64,000 nucleotides of DNA from Caballeronia glebae (GCF_001545035.1 NZ_FCOJ02000008.1:62001-126000), one strand, 5' to 3'; shown: positions 9,009 to 18,214, counted from the stretch's first letter. Numbers and translations are program-made. Notes: generated by a model not told the origin, from the sequence alone.

Positions 9009-10127
9009 TCACAGCGCGTCGCGCGTGTAGACGATGCGCGTCGTATGCGTCGTCGGATCGCGATACACGAGCGTCGTGCGCTCCAGTTGCGCGCGTTCAT
9101 GTTCGACGCGCCCGTGGATCACGAAATACTTCGTGGTGACGTCCATCTCGTTCGGATCGATCGAGACCGTCTTGACGCCCGCGCCGGTCAGCGCGAGCTG
9201 CACGTTGCCGACGTCGTGAAAGAACACCGTCTCGCGGCGCGCGACGAACGCCTGTCCCTGCGACAAATTCATGCCCGGGATCAGCGCGGCAATCACTTCG
9301 GCGGGCGCGGTGTTCATGTTCACGGCGCTCGTCGTCGGCAGCACGGTGATGAACGGCCTCAGCTTCGCGACCGCTTCCGCCGAGAAACCGGGCACGTCGA
9401 GCAGCGAATCGACGGTGATCATCTGCAAGGGCGCGACCGGCGCGTTGCTGTCCGCGTCCTTCAGGCCGGGATCGTCGGTGAAGTTGCCGCCGCCCGTGCC
9501 GCCGCTCTGCGCGATGGCCGCGAGCGTCGTCGACTCGTTGTTCTGGCCGCTCGCCATGGTCGAATTGTTGCCCGTCTGCGTCTGAAAGCGTGTCGCGGAA
9601 CGCGCAAGGCCGGCGCGCATCTGCAGCGCCACCGTCTTCGCGAGCGATCCGTTGATGCCGAGCATCGTGAGCAGCCGCTGAAACGCCTGAATCTGCGCGA
9701 CGTTGATGGTCAGCACGCCGGGCGTCGGCGTCGACACCAGATTGCGCAGGTTGAACTTGGCCTGCGCGTCCTCGATCGAGCCGGACAGATACGTCGATGC
9801 GCCTTGCTGCGCGCGCACTTCGCCGATCTGCCCGAGAAAATCCGACAGTTTCGTCCGCGCGATCGGCACGCCCCACACGCCGCCGAGATACGTGACCGTC
9901 GGCGAGGTATCGGCTTCCGAGCGCAGGATGAGGCGCGTCCAGTCGAGCGCGCTGCGCGAAATCCACTGCGCCTGCGCGAGCAGCCGCTGATTCTCGATGC
10001 GGCGAATCTGCACTTGCTGACGCCAGAGCATGCCCGACACGAGAATCGCCGTGAGCGACACGACCAGAAGCGCGCTGATGATCGCGACGCCGCGTTGCTG
10101 TTTCCGTTTCAGGGCGCGCATGTTCAT
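9009..10127 (-). CDS. gspK: Type II secretion minor pseudopilin K
   Basis: A 372-residue minor pseudopilin, the large tip subunit of the pseudopilus. The prepilin motif near residues 10-30 is KQQRGVAIISALLVVS, with the glycine-valine cleavage site of GspK and no glutamate at position +5, as is usual for this subunit. At 372 residues it has the large globular domain expected of K. The C-terminal half contains the helix-hairpin-helix-like AVNMNTAPAEVIAAL. It overlaps gspJ by four bases at its start. Confidence 0.92.
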   Translation of the reverse strand: MNMRALKRKQQRGVAIISALLVVSLTAILVSGMLWRQQVQIRRIENQRLLAQAQWISRSALDWTRLILRSEADTSPTVTYLGGVWGVPIARTKLSDFLGQIGEVRAQQGASTYLSGSIEDAQAKFNLRNLVSTPTPGVLTINVAQIQAFQRLLTMLGINGSLAKTVALQMRAGLARSATRFQTQTGNNSTMASGQNNESTTLAAIAQSGGTGGGNFTDDPGLKDADSNAPVAPLQMITVDSLLDVPGFSAEAVAKLRPFITVLPTTSAVNMNTAPAEVIAALIPGMNLSQGQAFVARRETVFFHDVGNVQLALTGAGVKTVSIDPNEMDVTTKYFVIHGRVEHERAQLERTTLVYRDPTTHTTRIVYTRDAL

Positions 10128-10810
10128 TCTCCGACCAGAAACACGCGAGTGATCGGCGTCGCCAGCGTGCGCGCGCCGACCGCGACCTGAACGCCCGACA
10201 CCGCGCGCGCCAGCGGCGCGTTGCCCAGTTGCGGCACCTTCAGGTTGTTGTCATTCTGGTTGATCTGCGAGAACACGTCGGCCATGCGCGTCGTCCAGCC
10301 CTTTTCCGGAATGTAGACGCGCGTCGCGAGCGATGCCACGCCGCCCATCAACGGAATCGAGCTCCAGCCGTCGCCCGAATCGCCCGATTGCAAAGCGCGC
10401 CGCACTTCGCCGACGTTCGACAGCGGCGGCGACGCGAAGCGGACGATGCGCCCGTTCGACAGCCGGTAGCGCACCACTTGCAGACGCGGCGCCGTGCCCG
10501 GCGCGAACACGCCGCGCACGATCTGCAGCGAGCCGTTGCCGATCTGCACGGCGGGCTGGCCGGCTTCGTCGTCGGTGGCGGCCTGGCGCGCGTCGATGCG
10601 CATCTGGTCGAACAACTGCGCGACGATGCGCTCGTCCTGCATCGCATTTTCGATGGTCGCGCGGCCGCGGATGACGGAGTCGAGCCCGCGCCACGACAAC
10701 ACCGCGAGCACCGCCAGAATCGCGATCGCGATCAGCATTTCCAGCAGCGTGAAGCCGCGCTGCCGGCGTGCGCGAAAAACGCCGCGCTCAGAGCGAACGG
10801 TTCGTTTCAT
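10124..10810 (-). CDS. gspJ: Type II secretion minor pseudopilin J
   Basis: A 228-residue minor pseudopilin with the cleavage motif RQRGFTLLEMLIAIAIL near residues 16-33 (Gly-Phe site, Glu at +5). J forms the pseudopilus tip with I and K. The start lies 23 bases inside the end of gspI, a larger overlap than elsewhere in the operon; later in-frame starts would shorten the leader but still leave the motif intact, so the exact start is less certain than the identity. Confidence 0.92.
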   Translation of the reverse strand: MKRTVRSERGVFRARRQRGFTLLEMLIAIAILAVLAVLSWRGLDSVIRGRATIENAMQDERIVAQLFDQMRIDARQAATDDEAGQPAVQIGNGSLQIVRGVFAPGTAPRLQVVRYRLSNGRIVRFASPPLSNVGEVRRALQSGDSGDGWSSIPLMGGVASLATRVYIPEKGWTTRMADVFSQINQNDNNLKVPQLGNAPLARAVSGVQVAVGARTLATPITRVFLVGE

Positions 10811-11177
10811 TCGCCACCACCGTGACCATTTGCGCCAGATAACCGGAGCGTCCCGGCATCGAAACCAGCATCTCCACGCGCCGGAAGATCGGATTGGGCG
10901 TCTGACTCACGCGCTGCGTGCACGAGAGTTTCAGATTGCCCTGCGAGCAGTCGAACGTGCGGGAACCGATCTCCGGAAACTGATGCGAGAGCCTGAGTTG
11001 CGCGAGTTCGTTGTCCGCGCTCCAGCCCGCGAGCAGCCGCCGATGCAACTCTGCTTCGCCCGTCGCGAGCGAGCCGACCGCGCGCACCGAAGCGGCGAGC
11101 GCCACCGCGATGATCGCCAGTGCGACGAGCACTTCGATCATCGTGAAGCCGCGTTGATGTCGGCGACGTTGGCGCAT
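10788..11177 (-). CDS. gspI: Type II secretion minor pseudopilin I
   Basis: A 129-residue minor pseudopilin with the cleavage motif HQRGFTMIEVLVALAII near residues 8-24. It nucleates the J-I-K tip complex. The start ATG at 11177 shares its A with the gspH stop (TGATG), so the two are coupled. A longer upstream frame overlaps gspH and was rejected. Two cysteines in the C-terminal half (FDCSQGNLKLSC) may form a disulphide in the periplasm. Confidence 0.92.
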   Translation of the reverse strand: MRQRRRHQRGFTMIEVLVALAIIAVALAASVRAVGSLATGEAELHRRLLAGWSADNELAQLRLSHQFPEIGSRTFDCSQGNLKLSCTQRVSQTPNPIFRRVEMLVSMPGRSGYLAQMVTVVANETNRSL

Positions 11178-11650
11178 CACCGCACCTGATAGCGGCCATT
11201 GCCGCTGCCGACGATCGTCACGCGGCCCACCGCCGAGAACAAAGTGATTTCCATGGGCGAGTCGATGGCCTCGGTGCCGAATACGAGCCGGCCCGCCGTT
11301 TTGTCCGAGTCGAGGAACTGGATGGATACGCCGGTCACGCCGCCTTCCCATTGCCGCGGACGAAGCAGTTCGTCGCGCAACGGACGCCAGCCGTCTTCCG
11401 TACGGATATCGAAGCGGAAGCCGCCGTCGATAGGCTGCCACGCGATCGGCCGCGCGCGCACCTGCGCTTCGTCGCCCGCGGATTCGAACAGCAGCGCGAG
11501 ACGCTGCGCCTCTTCGTTGAGATCGGTGCGCGGGTTGCGCGTCAGTTGCAGCGACGCGAGCGACACGAGCAAGCCCGCGATCACCAGCACGACGAGCATT
11601 TCGAGCAGCGTGAAGCCCGCCTGACGCCGCGCCGATGAATGCCCGTTCAC
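11177..11650 (-). CDS. gspH: Type II secretion minor pseudopilin H
   Basis: A 157-residue minor pseudopilin with the cleavage motif RQAGFTLLEMLVVLVIA near residues 9-25. It sits between the J-I-K tip and the GspG shaft in the standard model. The beta-rich C-terminal half (RFDIRTEDGWRPL) fits GspH. It follows gspG after 17 bases and is coupled to gspI through a TGATG junction. Confidence 0.92.
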   Translation of the reverse strand: MNGHSSARRQAGFTLLEMLVVLVIAGLLVSLASLQLTRNPRTDLNEEAQRLALLFESAGDEAQVRARPIAWQPIDGGFRFDIRTEDGWRPLRDELLRPRQWEGGVTGVSIQFLDSDKTAGRLVFGTEAIDSPMEITLFSAVGRVTIVGSGNGRYQVR

Positions 11651-11667
11651 GATCTATACCGCCAGAC

Positions 11668-12138
11668 TTACTGCCACGAGCCGACGTCGGCATCGTTGCC
11701 TTCGCCGCCGGCCTTGTTGTCCGCGCCGTAGCTGAACACGTCGACTTCGCCGTGCACGCCCGGATTCAGATATTGATACTGGCCGCCCCACGGATCGGCG
11801 GGCAGGCGTTCGAGATAGCCGCCGTCCTTCCAGTTGTTCGGCACCGGCTCGGTCGTCGGCTTTTCGGTCAGCGCGCGCAGGCCTTGCTCCTGCGTCGGAT
11901 AACGGCCGTTATCCAGGCGATACAGCTTCATCGCCTGCATGATCGTGCCGATGTCCTGCTTCGCGGCGACGCGGCGCGCCTCGTCCGGGCGGCTCATGAT
12001 TTTCGGCACGATCAGCGCGGCGAGAATGCCGAGAATCGCGATCACGACCATGATTTCTATCAGCGTGAAGCCGCGCTGACGGCGTCCTTGCGCCTGAGCT
12101 TGTTGAATTCGCACGCGGCGTTGGGTCCACAATTGCAT
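11668..12138 (-). CDS. gspG: Type II secretion major pseudopilin G
   Basis: A 156-residue major pseudopilin, the subunit of the pseudopilus shaft. The cleavage motif RRQRGFTLIEIMVVIAILG begins near residue 17, and the calcium-binding C-terminal region typical of GspG is present (LPADPWGGQYQYLNPG and FSYGADNKAGGEG). The start at 12138 was preferred to one at 12234 because AAGAGGT lies just upstream. A terminator-like hairpin lies between this gene and gspC upstream, so gspG onward may be partly uncoupled from gspD-C. Confidence 0.95.
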   Translation of the reverse strand: MQLWTQRRVRIQQAQAQGRRQRGFTLIEIMVVIAILGILAALIVPKIMSRPDEARRVAAKQDIGTIMQAMKLYRLDNGRYPTQEQGLRALTEKPTTEPVPNNWKDGGYLERLPADPWGGQYQYLNPGVHGEVDVFSYGADNKAGGEGNDADVGSWQ

Positions 12139-12191
12139 GACTGCTACCTCTTGAATTGAAATATCGTTTCCGGGACCTTGCCCGGTGATTG

Positions 12192-12227
12192 AAAAAATCG
12201 CGCGGCTTCGTGTCTTTCCGAAGCCGC
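12192..12227 (-). terminator. Terminator-like hairpin inside the gsp operon, between gspC and gspG
   Basis: Read on the minus strand, GCGGCTTCG (12227-12219) and CGAAGCCGC (12210-12202) form a nine-pair perfect stem with an eight-base loop. Four bases later comes TTTTTT at 12197-12192. This is the form of a Rho-independent terminator, placed after the gspC stop and about 55 bases before the gspG start. Confidence 0.7.
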
Positions 12228-12291
12228 CGGTCATTCTATCGATCTGCTTTCGTCGCGTGATTCGGCTGCAAGCGAGACATCGCGTCGCGCC

Positions 12292-12705
12292 TCAGCGTAC
12301 CCAGATCGTCGGCCCGGGCGGATTCTGCGGCAGGAAGATCTCCGATTTCACGCCGTTGCGCTCGATGATGATCGAGCGCGCGCGCACTTCCGAGAGCTTC
12401 ACGCCTTGTGCGAGCGGACCGCCCAGCGACACGGCTTTCGCCGCCTCGCCGCCGTAGCTCACGATGGCCGCCGCGCCGCCCTGCAACGCGAGAATGCCGA
12501 ACAGATGCACATCCGAATTGGCCTGACGTTCCAGCCGTCCGCCGAAAATGGTCGCGGCCTGCTCGACCGACGGCGCGCGCGTCGCGGCCGCGCCGGGCAG
12601 CGGCGCGGTTTGACGCGACGTCAGCGCGACGACCCAGTACGTCACCGTCACGCAAAAGAGCGCGAGCGCGGCAAGCGTCAGCAAGCGAGTTTGAAGGACG
12701 TTCAT
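12292..12705 (-). CDS. gspC: Type II secretion system protein C, short form without PDZ
   Basis: A 137-residue bitopic inner-membrane protein: one helix (LLTLAALALFCVTVTYWVVAL), a linker, and the homology region (IFGGRL, VHLFGILALQGGAAAIVSYGGEAAKAVSLG). This part links the inner-membrane platform to the secretin. Well-studied GspC proteins are about 270-300 residues with a C-terminal PDZ or coiled-coil domain; here the gene stops after the homology region. The ATG at 12705 shares its A with the gspF stop (TGATG); a GTG one codon earlier is also possible. The position after gspF is the Burkholderia arrangement. Confidence 0.85.
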   Translation of the reverse strand: MNVLQTRLLTLAALALFCVTVTYWVVALTSRQTAPLPGAAATRAPSVEQAATIFGGRLERQANSDVHLFGILALQGGAAAIVSYGGEAAKAVSLGGPLAQGVKLSEVRARSIIIERNGVKSEIFLPQNPPGPTIWVR

Positions 12706-13922
12706 CACTGCACCAGATTATTCAGTTCGATGATCGGCAACATCACCGCGAGCACGATCACCAGCACGATGCCGCCCATCGCCAGAATGAGCAGCGGTTC
12801 GAGCAGGCTCGTCAGGAACATCGTGCGCCGTTCGAGCTCGCGCGCTTCGCCTTCGGAGGCGCGATCGAGCATCGTGGTGACGTCGCCGGTGGCCTCGCCC
12901 GAGCGGATCAGGTGGACGAGCACGGGCGGAAACGTCCTGGTGTTGCCGAGCGCGCGCGACAGCGACGAGCCTTCGCGCACGCGCACGATGGCGTCGTCGA
13001 CGTTCTCGCGCATCGCCGTATTGCTGAGCGTCTCGCCCGCGGCCTGCAGCGCGCGCAGGATCGGCACGCCGGCGGCGGTCAGGATCGCGAGCGTGCTGGC
13101 GAAGCGCACCGTGTTGTAGCCGCGCACCAGCTTGCCGACGAGCGGCGCGCCGAGCAGCCAACGGTCGAACGACATGCGCGGCCCGGGCCGCGCGAGGATG
13201 GTTTTCACCAGCCACGCGAAGATCGCGACGCCGATCAGCATCGCCCACCAGTAACTTCGGACGAAGGCCGAGAGCGCCATCATCATGACCGTGAGGAACG
13301 GCAGCGTCTGCTTCGTGCTCGCGAACACGTTCACGACTTGCGGCACGACATAACTCAGCAGGAACGCGACGATGCCGAACGCGATCAGCGTGACGATGCC
13401 GGGATACGTGAACGCCAGAATGATTTTCTGCTTCAGCGCGTTACGCTGTTCGATGTAGTCCGCGAGACGCGACAGCACGAGGCCGAGCTTGCCGGTATGC
13501 TCGCCCGCCGCGACGAGCGCGCGGTAAATCTCGGGAAAGTCCTTCGGATGCTGCGCGAGCGCGTTGGCGAACGAATGGCCGCCGAGCACTTCCGCGCGGA
13601 TCGCGGCCATCAGTTCGCGAATGTAATCGCGCTCGGACTGCTCGGTCAGCACCGCGAGCGTCTCGCCGAGCGGCAAGCCGGCGATCAGCAGACTCGCGAG
13701 CTGGCGCGTGAGAATCGCCTGCTCGCGCTGCGACAGACGCCGCCCGAGCGACAGGCGGTGCTGACGCTCGCCGCGCGTGCGCGTGCCCGCCGCCTCGACG
13801 ATGAGCGGCGTCAGACCTTGCGTGCGCAACTGGCTGCGCGCGGCGCGGGCGCTGTCGGCATCGAGCACGCCTTTTTGCGTCTTGCCCGCGTGATCGATCG
13901 CCTCGAAACGGAATGCCGGCAT
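12705..13922 (-). CDS. gspF: Type II secretion system inner-membrane protein F
   Basis: A 405-residue polytopic protein at the centre of the inner-membrane platform, which works with the GspE ATPase to push pseudopilins outward. Two GspF domains are visible, each with the pattern LLxAGLPLxxxL: ASLLIAGLPLGETL near residue 85 and AILTAAGVPILRAL near residue 285. Membrane segments lie near 170-235 and at the C-terminus (ILAMGGIVLVIVLAVMLPI). It starts four bases after gspE ends. Confidence 0.95.
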   Translation of the reverse strand: MPAFRFEAIDHAGKTQKGVLDADSARAARSQLRTQGLTPLIVEAAGTRTRGERQHRLSLGRRLSQREQAILTRQLASLLIAGLPLGETLAVLTEQSERDYIRELMAAIRAEVLGGHSFANALAQHPKDFPEIYRALVAAGEHTGKLGLVLSRLADYIEQRNALKQKIILAFTYPGIVTLIAFGIVAFLLSYVVPQVVNVFASTKQTLPFLTVMMMALSAFVRSYWWAMLIGVAIFAWLVKTILARPGPRMSFDRWLLGAPLVGKLVRGYNTVRFASTLAILTAAGVPILRALQAAGETLSNTAMRENVDDAIVRVREGSSLSRALGNTRTFPPVLVHLIRSGEATGDVTTMLDRASEGEARELERRTMFLTSLLEPLLILAMGGIVLVIVLAVMLPIIELNNLVQ

Positions 13923-13926
13923 CTGC

Positions 13927-15414
13927 TTAGTCTCCGCCCGTCACGCGCAGCACTTCTTCCAGCGACGTCACGCCGGCCGCGAGCCAGCGGTCGCCGTCCT
14001 CGCGCAGCGTGCGCATGCCTTGCTTGCGGCCCGCGTCGAGAATCTCGGCATCCGCCGCATTGCGATGGATGAGCGGACGGATCGTCTCTTCGATCAGAAG
14101 TAACTCGTAGACCCCGCGACGGCCGAGGTAGCCCGACTGGCCGCATCGCTCGCAGCCGACCGGATGGTAACGCTTCGTGCCGTCTTCCTCGACGCGCTCT
14201 TCCTTGCACACCGGGCAGAGCTGGCGCACGAGCCGCTGCGCCAGCACGCCGAGCAGCGACGACGCGAGCAGATACGGCTCCACGCCCATGTCGGTGAGAC
14301 GCGTGACGGCGGAGGCGGCGTCGTTCGTGTGCAGCGTCGCGAGCACGAGGTGGCCGGTGAGCGAAGCCTGCACCGCGATCTGCGCGGTTTCGAGATCGCG
14401 AATTTCGCCGATCATGATGATGTCCGGGTCCTGCCGCAGAATCGATCGCAACGCGCGCGCGAAGGTCATGCCGATGCGCTCGTTCACCTGCGTCTGACCG
14501 ATGCCCGACAAGTCGTATTCGATCGGATCTTCCACCGTCATGATGTTGGTGGTCGTCGTCTCCAGACGCGACATCGACGCGTACAGCGTGGTCGTCTTGC
14601 CGGAGCCGGTCGGCCCGGTCACGAGCACGATGCCGTGCGGGCGGCCGATCAGCTTGTCGAAATCGACGAGCGTGTCGCGCGCCATGCCGAGCGTTTCGAG
14701 ATTCAGGCGCTGCGCGTCCTTTTCGAGCAGACGCAGCACCGCGCGCTCGCCGTGACCGGTCGGCAGCGTGGAAACGCGCACATCGACCGGACGGCCGCCG
14801 ACGCGCAGCGTAATGCGCCCGTCCTGCGGCAAACGTTTCTCGGCGATATCGAGCTGCGCCATGATCTTGATACGCGAGATCAGCGCGCCGTGCAGCGCCT
14901 TCTTCGGGCGCACGACATCGCGCAACGTGCCATCGACGCGAAAGCGCACCACCGACGCATTCTCGAACGGCTCGATATGAATATCCGATGCCTGTTCGCG
15001 CGCCGCCTGCGTGAGAAGCGCGTTGATCATGCGGATGATCGGCGCGTCGTCCTCGGATTCGAGCAGGTCCTCGACTTCCGGAATGTCCTGCATCAGACGC
15101 GACAGATCGACTTCGCCTTCCACTTCGCCGACCACCTGCGCCGCGCTGCCGTCGTTGCGCGCGTAGGCCGAGTTGATTGCCGCGGCGAGTTCGTCGGCGG
15201 GCTTGCGCAGGATCGACAGCGCGCCGAAATTGCGCGCGACTTCGGCGAGCGCCGCGTCGGTCGTGCGTTCGCTGATCCAGACTTCGATGCTGTCCGCGTG
15301 CTGATGCGCGAGCAGAATCTGCCCGCTGCGCGCGAAGCCGTAGGGCACGAGCCGGGCCGCCAGCGGCGACGCCGCGGTGCCCGCGCTCTCGACTGCATCG
15401 TTGACCATGCTCAC
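13927..15414 (-). CDS. gspE: Type II secretion system ATPase E
   Basis: A 495-residue cytoplasmic hexameric ATPase that powers pseudopilus assembly. Visible in order: an N-terminal GspL-binding domain, ASDIHIEPFENASVVRFRVDG, Walker A GPTGSGKTTT near residue 266, the Asp box VEDPIEYD, Walker B IIMIGEIRDLETA, the His box TGHLVLATLHTNDA, and a four-cysteine zinc motif (LCPVC ... CERCG) near residues 395-425. The GTG at 15414 overlaps the gspD stop by four bases; an ATG two codons later is an alternative start. Family identity is certain apart from a small chance of confusion with PilB-type ATPases, which the operon context removes. Confidence 0.96.
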   Translation of the reverse strand: MSMVNDAVESAGTAASPLAARLVPYGFARSGQILLAHQHADSIEVWISERTTDAALAEVARNFGALSILRKPADELAAAINSAYARNDGSAAQVVGEVEGEVDLSRLMQDIPEVEDLLESEDDAPIIRMINALLTQAAREQASDIHIEPFENASVVRFRVDGTLRDVVRPKKALHGALISRIKIMAQLDIAEKRLPQDGRITLRVGGRPVDVRVSTLPTGHGERAVLRLLEKDAQRLNLETLGMARDTLVDFDKLIGRPHGIVLVTGPTGSGKTTTLYASMSRLETTTTNIMTVEDPIEYDLSGIGQTQVNERIGMTFARALRSILRQDPDIIMIGEIRDLETAQIAVQASLTGHLVLATLHTNDAASAVTRLTDMGVEPYLLASSLLGVLAQRLVRQLCPVCKEERVEEDGTKRYHPVGCERCGQSGYLGRRGVYELLLIEETIRPLIHRNAADAEILDAGRKQGMRTLREDGDRWLAAGVTSLEEVLRVTGGD

Positions 15415-17816
15415 GGACGTACTCCCGTCGCGGCGTTGCCCGGCATGGCGTTGGTCGCGCCGTTGGCCGGAAGCGCGTTGGTTGCGCCGTTCGGGGCCGC
15501 CGGATAAGTGCTCTGCGGCGGCAGCATCGATTGCGGCGCGGTTTGCGTGGGTTGCGGCGCCGGGCCGGCGTCCGGATTCTGCGGCAGCGTCGTGCTCGGG
15601 CCGGGACCGCGCGTGGTGTCGCTCCAGTCCAGCAGATTTTGCGCCGGCGGTCCACCGCCTTCGCTCGGACCGAGCGGCTTCGGCGGCATCACCGGCACGT
15701 TCTGATCCTTGATGATGCGGTTATCGGTCGTCGAACCATATTGCTGCTGACGCAGATAGTCGTAACGCGTGTTCGCGATCTGCGTGGCCGTCGACTGATC
15801 GCGCACGATCACCGGGCGCAGGAACACCATCAGGTTGGTCTTCGTGCGCGACTTGCCCTCGCTGCGGAACAGGCTGCCGATGAACGGAATGTCGCCGAGC
15901 AGCGGAATCTTGCTGTTGTTGTTGTTGTACTGATCCTGCATCAAACCGCCGAGCACGACGATTTCCCCGTCGTCCGCGAGGATGGTCGACTGCACCGAGC
16001 GCGTGTTGATCGTCACGCCGCCCGGATCGTTCTTCGTAGTTGCATCGACGCTCGAATCTTCCTGATAGATCTGCATCTTGAGCACGCCGCCGTCCGTGAT
16101 CTGCGGTTTCACGTGCAAGGTTACGCCGACGTCGCGACGGTCGAACGTATTGAACGCCGTGACAGAAGTCGCGGCGTTGGCGGTCGGCGTCGCGTAGGAA
16201 CCCGTCACGACCGGCACGTTCTGGCCGACGACGATCTTCGCTTCCTCGTTGTCGAGCGTGATCAGGTTAGGCGTCGAGAGGATGTTCGCATCGGCCGAGG
16301 TCGAGAGCGCCTGCAAGAGCCCGCCCAGACCGAACAGGTTGCCGAAGCGGTGCAACAGGCCGATGTTCAGGCCTTGCGCGAGCAGCCCGCTGGCCGCTGT
16401 GAGCGCAGAAGGATTCTGCGCGATCACGTTGCCTTGCAAGGTCAGGTCGACGATGTTCGTATTGCCGGCGCCGAAGCTCGAACTGCCGTACAACGCGTTG
16501 TTGCCGCTGTTGGAAAGCAGCGCGCCCTGCCACTGAATACCGAGATTCGAGCCGCTCGTCGCGGAAAGCTCCACGATCAGCGCTTCGATGTACACCTGCG
16601 CGCGGCGCGCGTCGAGCTGATCGATCACGGATCGCAGATTGCGATAGACCGGATCGGGCGCGGTGATGATCAGCGAGTTCGTCGCCGCGTCGGCCTGGAT
16701 CATGCCGCCGCCCTGCTCGTTGCCGGACTCATTGTCCTTGTTCGACGAGAAGCTCGAATCCTTGTTGCCGGTGCCGCCCGACATCGGGTTGTTGCCGCTG
16801 CCCGAACTGCTGCCGCCGAGGCCGCTCGGCAGAGGCGGCGTGCCGGACGTTCCGGTGGACATCGACGAACTGCCGAGCCCGTTGCCGCTCTGACCGAAGG
16901 CATTCGAAGTGGAGCCCGAGGTGTTGTCCGAACTTCCGCTGCCCTTGCCGAGCATGCCGCGCAGCGTCTTGGCGAGGCGCGTCGCGTCGGCGTTGCGCAG
17001 CGCCACGACGTGCATGTTGCCCGGCTGCGAGGTGGGAGCGTCGAGCTTCAGCGCCAGTTGCTTCGCCGCGGCGAGGCGCGCGCTGCTCGATGCGCGGAAC
17101 ATCAGCGAATTGGTGCGGGCGTCGGGCGTGACGGTGACTTTCAGCGTCGCGTCCGTGCTGCCGACCGCGCCGGGATCGAGCAGCTTGTTCATCTGTTCCG
17201 CGACGTCGAGCGCGTTGGCGTTCTTCAGCGTGACGATGTCGACGGAGCGGCCCGCCGCCGTATCGACGCCCGCGATGATGCCCGCGATGCGGCGCACGTT
17301 ATCGGCGTAGTCGGTGATAACGAGCGTGTTGTTCGCCGGATACGCCGCGATCGTGTTGTTCGGCGAGATCAGCGGGCGCAGCACCGGCAGAAGATTGTTC
17401 GCCGATTCGTTATGCAACTGAAAGACCTGCGTGATCACCTGATCGCCGCGCGCGGCCGGCGCATTGCCGACATACGTGGGCACGCCCTGCAACTTGGCGT
17501 CGGCTTCGGGCACGACCTTCAGGACGCCGTGATCCTGCACGAGCGCGAAGCCCTGCATGCGCAGCGACGACTGAAGCGTCTTCAGCGCCTGTTCCTCCGG
17601 AACCGAATTCTCCGAAACCAGATTGAGTTGCCCCTTGACGCGGGGATCGACGATGATCGTTTTGCCGGTAGCGGCGCCGATCGCTTTCGCGACCTGGTCG
17701 ATATCCGCATTGACGAAATTCAACGTCACTTGCGCGTGCGCGGCTTGCGCGACGATAAGTCCCGCCGCCAGCATTGCCGTCGCCAGACGACGCAGGGCCA
17801 TAGGTTGTCTTCTCAT
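15411..17816 (-). CDS. gspD: Type II secretion outer-membrane secretin D
   Basis: An 801-residue secretin that forms the outer-membrane gate. An N-terminal signal peptide (ending AQAAHAQ) is followed by the N0 domain (LNFVNADIDQVAKAIGA) and the N1-N3 repeats. Next comes a Ser/Gly/Asn-rich insert at about residues 300-370. The secretin barrel contains the conserved VPVVTGSY and the VVLGGLMQD region. The last 80 residues are Pro/Asn/Gln-rich with degenerate NGATNA repeats, perhaps the pilotin-binding or disordered tail. It heads the minus-strand operon. The ATG at 17801 is an alternative start. Confidence 0.96.
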   Translation of the reverse strand: MRRQPMALRRLATAMLAAGLIVAQAAHAQVTLNFVNADIDQVAKAIGAATGKTIIVDPRVKGQLNLVSENSVPEEQALKTLQSSLRMQGFALVQDHGVLKVVPEADAKLQGVPTYVGNAPAARGDQVITQVFQLHNESANNLLPVLRPLISPNNTIAAYPANNTLVITDYADNVRRIAGIIAGVDTAAGRSVDIVTLKNANALDVAEQMNKLLDPGAVGSTDATLKVTVTPDARTNSLMFRASSSARLAAAKQLALKLDAPTSQPGNMHVVALRNADATRLAKTLRGMLGKGSGSSDNTSGSTSNAFGQSGNGLGSSSMSTGTSGTPPLPSGLGGSSSGSGNNPMSGGTGNKDSSFSSNKDNESGNEQGGGMIQADAATNSLIITAPDPVYRNLRSVIDQLDARRAQVYIEALIVELSATSGSNLGIQWQGALLSNSGNNALYGSSSFGAGNTNIVDLTLQGNVIAQNPSALTAASGLLAQGLNIGLLHRFGNLFGLGGLLQALSTSADANILSTPNLITLDNEEAKIVVGQNVPVVTGSYATPTANAATSVTAFNTFDRRDVGVTLHVKPQITDGGVLKMQIYQEDSSVDATTKNDPGGVTINTRSVQSTILADDGEIVVLGGLMQDQYNNNNSKIPLLGDIPFIGSLFRSEGKSRTKTNLMVFLRPVIVRDQSTATQIANTRYDYLRQQQYGSTTDNRIIKDQNVPVMPPKPLGPSEGGGPPAQNLLDWSDTTRGPGPSTTLPQNPDAGPAPQPTQTAPQSMLPPQSTYPAAPNGATNALPANGATNAMPGNAATGVRP

Positions 17817-18214
17817 GGATGTGATGTCAGCGCCGGGTCTTCTGAGCCCGGCTGAGGCAGCGCCGCTCGTCAGCCGAGAGCGCTGCCAACCGCGGTGTGG
17901 GACGGGCGAACCCGGCCCCTCGCGATCATTTTAAAAAATATGACGATAACAGCTTTATGTAACGAAATTGTTCCCAATCCGTTCCAGAAAGGTTGCCCTT
18001 TGGCTGCCATGTGCGACACAAAATCCAGCGCTCTCAAGCTTTCGAATAACTTGCCGATAGACCGTATCTGGGCGGTTCCGAGAGTCGGCCGATGCGCGCG
18101 GGAGCCGAATTGTACCCCGTCCTGAAGTCTTATTATTCATACATTTAGGACATATCTGACTGACGGGGACGAGGCCCTCGTGCGCACGCTTTCTTCTGGA
18201 CATCGAAGGAGCGT
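17817..18214. other. Gene-free region upstream of gspD and the transglycosylase
   Basis: About 400 bases between the divergent gspD and the small ORF at 18215. The stretch around 17930-18020 and that around 18125-18155 are much more AT-rich than the coding sequence around them and should hold the two divergent promoters. I could not pick out a convincing -35/-10 pair or operator. Open frames here lack ribosome sites and family resemblance. Confidence 0.5.

Noticed and set aside
16106..16121. parS-like GGTTTCACGTGCAAGG inside gspD
   Set aside because: Four mismatches to parS, far from parAB, and outer positions do not fit; CACGTG alone is too common in GC-rich DNA.
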